A model generated the notes under the pieces. The model worked only from the letters and a program-made list of their open reading frames with translations, was not told the origin of the DNA and did not search any database. The position numbers and the translations under genes are program-made. A stretch of 10,993 nt of DNA from Thermomucor indicae-seudaticae (lineage: Eukaryota > Mucoromycota > Mucoromycetes > Mucorales > Lichtheimiaceae): the NCBI GenBank assembly GCA_000787465.1, contig JSYX01000866.1, positions 1-10,993 on the forward strand, in the 5' to 3' direction. Shown in pieces: positions 9,813 to 10,993 of the stretch (position 1 is the stretch's first letter; each line of letters starts with the position of its first letter).

Positions 9813-10866
9813 TTAGAATGCTGTGTTCCAGAGCCTATCACCAGAATCACCCAAACCTGGTCGAATATAGCTAAAACCAAGTAAGATTAACAATGTCGCC
9901 CTGAGTAAAATATATAAAAGAATCTTACCCGTGACCATCGAGTGTCTCATCTACAGCGGCGACATAAATGTGTATATCAGGATGTTCTTCTTGTAAATGG
10001 GCAATACCGCGTTGGGACTTTATCGTGGAGATAAGGTGCAAAAGTTTAGATAAAAAGTTCATTTCTGGTATGATAGTCTGATAACTTACTCCCAGTACAC
10101 CCACAAACTTTATATTTTCACCTGATATGCCCCATTCCTTCAATATATTCACTGTTGCTACAGCCGTGTTTCCTATGTATCCCCCAGTCAATGCCCCGTC
10201 CGTGTATATGACCCCGGTTTTGTATGTATTCACTAGAAAAAACGAACCTGTGGCAATAATTGGATCAAGCACGAAACAGACATCCACATTCGGGTTTTGC
10301 GGTAACTTGTTATAGTACTCGACAGGCTGCAATGACACCTATAGAAAGGAAACCCCCAAACTCTCAAATTCAGTAACCGTAATGACCTTAAAAGCAATCC
10401 TCTTCAAACTCACCTTTTCACGATAGATACCCAAATGCCATACAGGTGCATCAGGAAATAATGATAGAAAGCCTAAGCGTACGGGTTGCCACAGTCAGAT
10501 TTCCACTTTTTTCCGTAAACGGTTTAGAGTGGCATTTACCATCCACAAGACCAAGGCCAGACCGTAGAATGGGCACGAGTGCAACCCGCTGCTTTAACTC
10601 TGCACCCTCAAAAGGTTCGTATGGGCTGGTGAGCTGACGTTCAAATTATGTGAGTGCGTACGTAATACGCTTGCGTTGTTAAAGGGGGGCGGTCATACCG
10701 TCTTGGACGGGCCCACTTTAAGGTTAGCAGACGCTTCGTAACCGAGCAAGCCAGCCAAGTCTCGAGTCAGCTCGCGTACACCTTTTGGGGTTACAGAAGC
10801 TTCACGGAGCTGAGAAAGTTTGACGGCTATCAAAGGGTGCGAACTGACATGAAGATTTCCAGTCAT
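9813..10866 (-). CDS. FUR1: Uracil phosphoribosyltransferase (UPRT), 7 exons
   Basis: This cytosolic pyrimidine-salvage enzyme makes UMP and pyrophosphate from uracil and PRPP. Minus-strand exons are 10866-10699, 10633-10540, 10472-10414, 10338-10248, 10172-10090, 10017-9929 and 9870-9813. They sum to 642 nt, giving 213 aa, a normal length for the family. Exon 1 has the UPRT opening HVSSHPLIAVKLSQLRE and ELTRDLAGLLGYEA. Exon 2 has LVPILRSGLGLVDG. Exon 3 has PDAPVWHLGIYREK. The PRPP-binding loop FVLDPIIATGNTAV (about 129-142) is formed only when the intron at 10247-10173 is removed. The C-terminal uracil-binding loop is GYIRPGLGDSGDR, followed by a short LWNTAF tail. Introns are 65, 67, 75, 75, 72 and 58 nt. 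Two of them (10247-10173 and 10089-10018) are in frame without a stop, so a naive ORF call would give a false insertion-bearing protein. ATG 10866 is chosen because family similarity begins at once. The gene appears intact. Confidence 0.96.
10018..10089 (-). other. In-frame, stop-free intron in the UPRT gene
   Basis: This 72-nt intron has a canonical GTAAGT donor and an AAAG acceptor. Removing it joins KFVGVLG to SQRGIAHLQEEHP, which is the normal spacing between the central strand and the following helix of UPRT. If retained it would insert 24 residues. Confidence 0.9.
10173..10247 (-). other. In-frame, stop-free intron splitting the UPRT PRPP loop
   Basis: This 75-nt intron has the unusual donor GTTCGT and the acceptor ACATAG. 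It interrupts the codon for Gly in the ATG-NT portion of the PRPP loop. Its removal restores the contiguous motif, which is strong family-based evidence for splicing. If retained it would add 25 residues in the middle of the catalytic loop without a stop codon. Confidence 0.9.
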
Positions 10867-10993
10867 GATGAAGAACAAGAGGTTTGAGAGTGAAAGAAGA
10901 AGGAGGAAGAAGTTTAAGGGCTGTTTTAAGATTTATCGTCACCCGTTTAAAATGGTTCTTTGACGTAGGGTACAACTATTGGTTTTTGAGTAA
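10867..10993 (-). promoter_or_regulatory. 5' flank of the UPRT gene, pyrimidine-rich leader
   Basis: Directly before ATG 10866, read on the minus strand, is a CT-rich tract of about 45 nt (roughly 10867-10913). Such tracts are common just upstream of fungal start codons, near transcription start sites. A CCAAT pentamer within the terminal 19-bp repeat lies about 110 nt before the ATG in the sense orientation. The promoter role is inferred from position and composition. Confidence 0.5.
10975..10993 (-). repeat. Right copy of the 19-bp perfect inverted repeat
   Basis: The last 19 bases are the reverse complement of bases 5-23. Read on the minus strand this copy is upstream of the UPRT gene in the same orientation, relative to its gene, as the left copy is to the TFIIIC gene. 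Confidence 0.85.

Noticed and set aside
9620..9880. 86-codon minus-strand ORF between the UPRT and F-box genes
   Set aside because: Its first part overlaps the final UPRT exon in another frame, and the rest is 3' UTR sequence without protein-like features.
9901..9928. A 28-nt intron ending at CTCAG in the UPRT gene
   Set aside because: It is too short and does not lead to the family C-terminal end. The acceptor at 9871 gives GYIRPGLGDSGDR in frame.

Overview
The window looks like a piece of fungal nuclear chromosome. Genes on both strands are broken by many short GT-AG introns (52-75 nt). Several of these introns carry a CTAAC or CTGAC branch-point-like motif shortly before the acceptor. The gene content (a fungal-type TFIIIC B-block subunit, a TPR/F-box/LRR protein of Pof3/Dia2 architecture, and a eukaryotic uracil phosphoribosyltransferase) and the intron density suggest an early-diverging fungus, most likely Mucoromycota. 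That placement is inferred from gene style only, since no phylogenetic test was possible.

Layout. (1) 1-382: upstream region, with a CCAAT pentamer and a TATA-like site. (2) 383-5813, plus strand: a 15-exon gene for the largest, B-block-binding subunit of RNA polymerase III factor TFIIIC (TFC3/sfc3/GTF3C1 family). The reconstructed coding sequence keeps one frame through 14 introns and encodes 1532 residues. (3) 5814-7076: about 1.26 kb between convergent genes, where I recognise nothing. (4) 7077-9278, minus strand: a TPR, F-box and leucine-rich-repeat gene with one good intron. It carries an in-frame TAG inside the first TPR and two frame changes at short G runs, so I call it a probable pseudogene, with sequencing or assembly error as the main alternative. 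(5) 9279-9812: spacer with an AATAAA for the gene upstream of it on the minus strand, and one weak plus-strand ORF. (6) 9813-10866, minus strand: a complete 7-exon uracil phosphoribosyltransferase (FUR1/UPRT), 213 residues, with the PRPP loop and the C-terminal uracil-binding loop intact. Two of its introns have lengths divisible by three and no in-frame stop. (7) 10867-10993: its pyrimidine-rich 5' flank.

The three genes have no obvious joint pathway: Pol III transcription, SCF-type ubiquitylation, and pyrimidine salvage. I found no mobile element, CRISPR array, tRNA or rRNA. The observations most worth checking are the broken F-box gene between two intact ones, and a perfect 19-bp inverted repeat at the two ends of the window. 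I do not see a clearly new biological system here.
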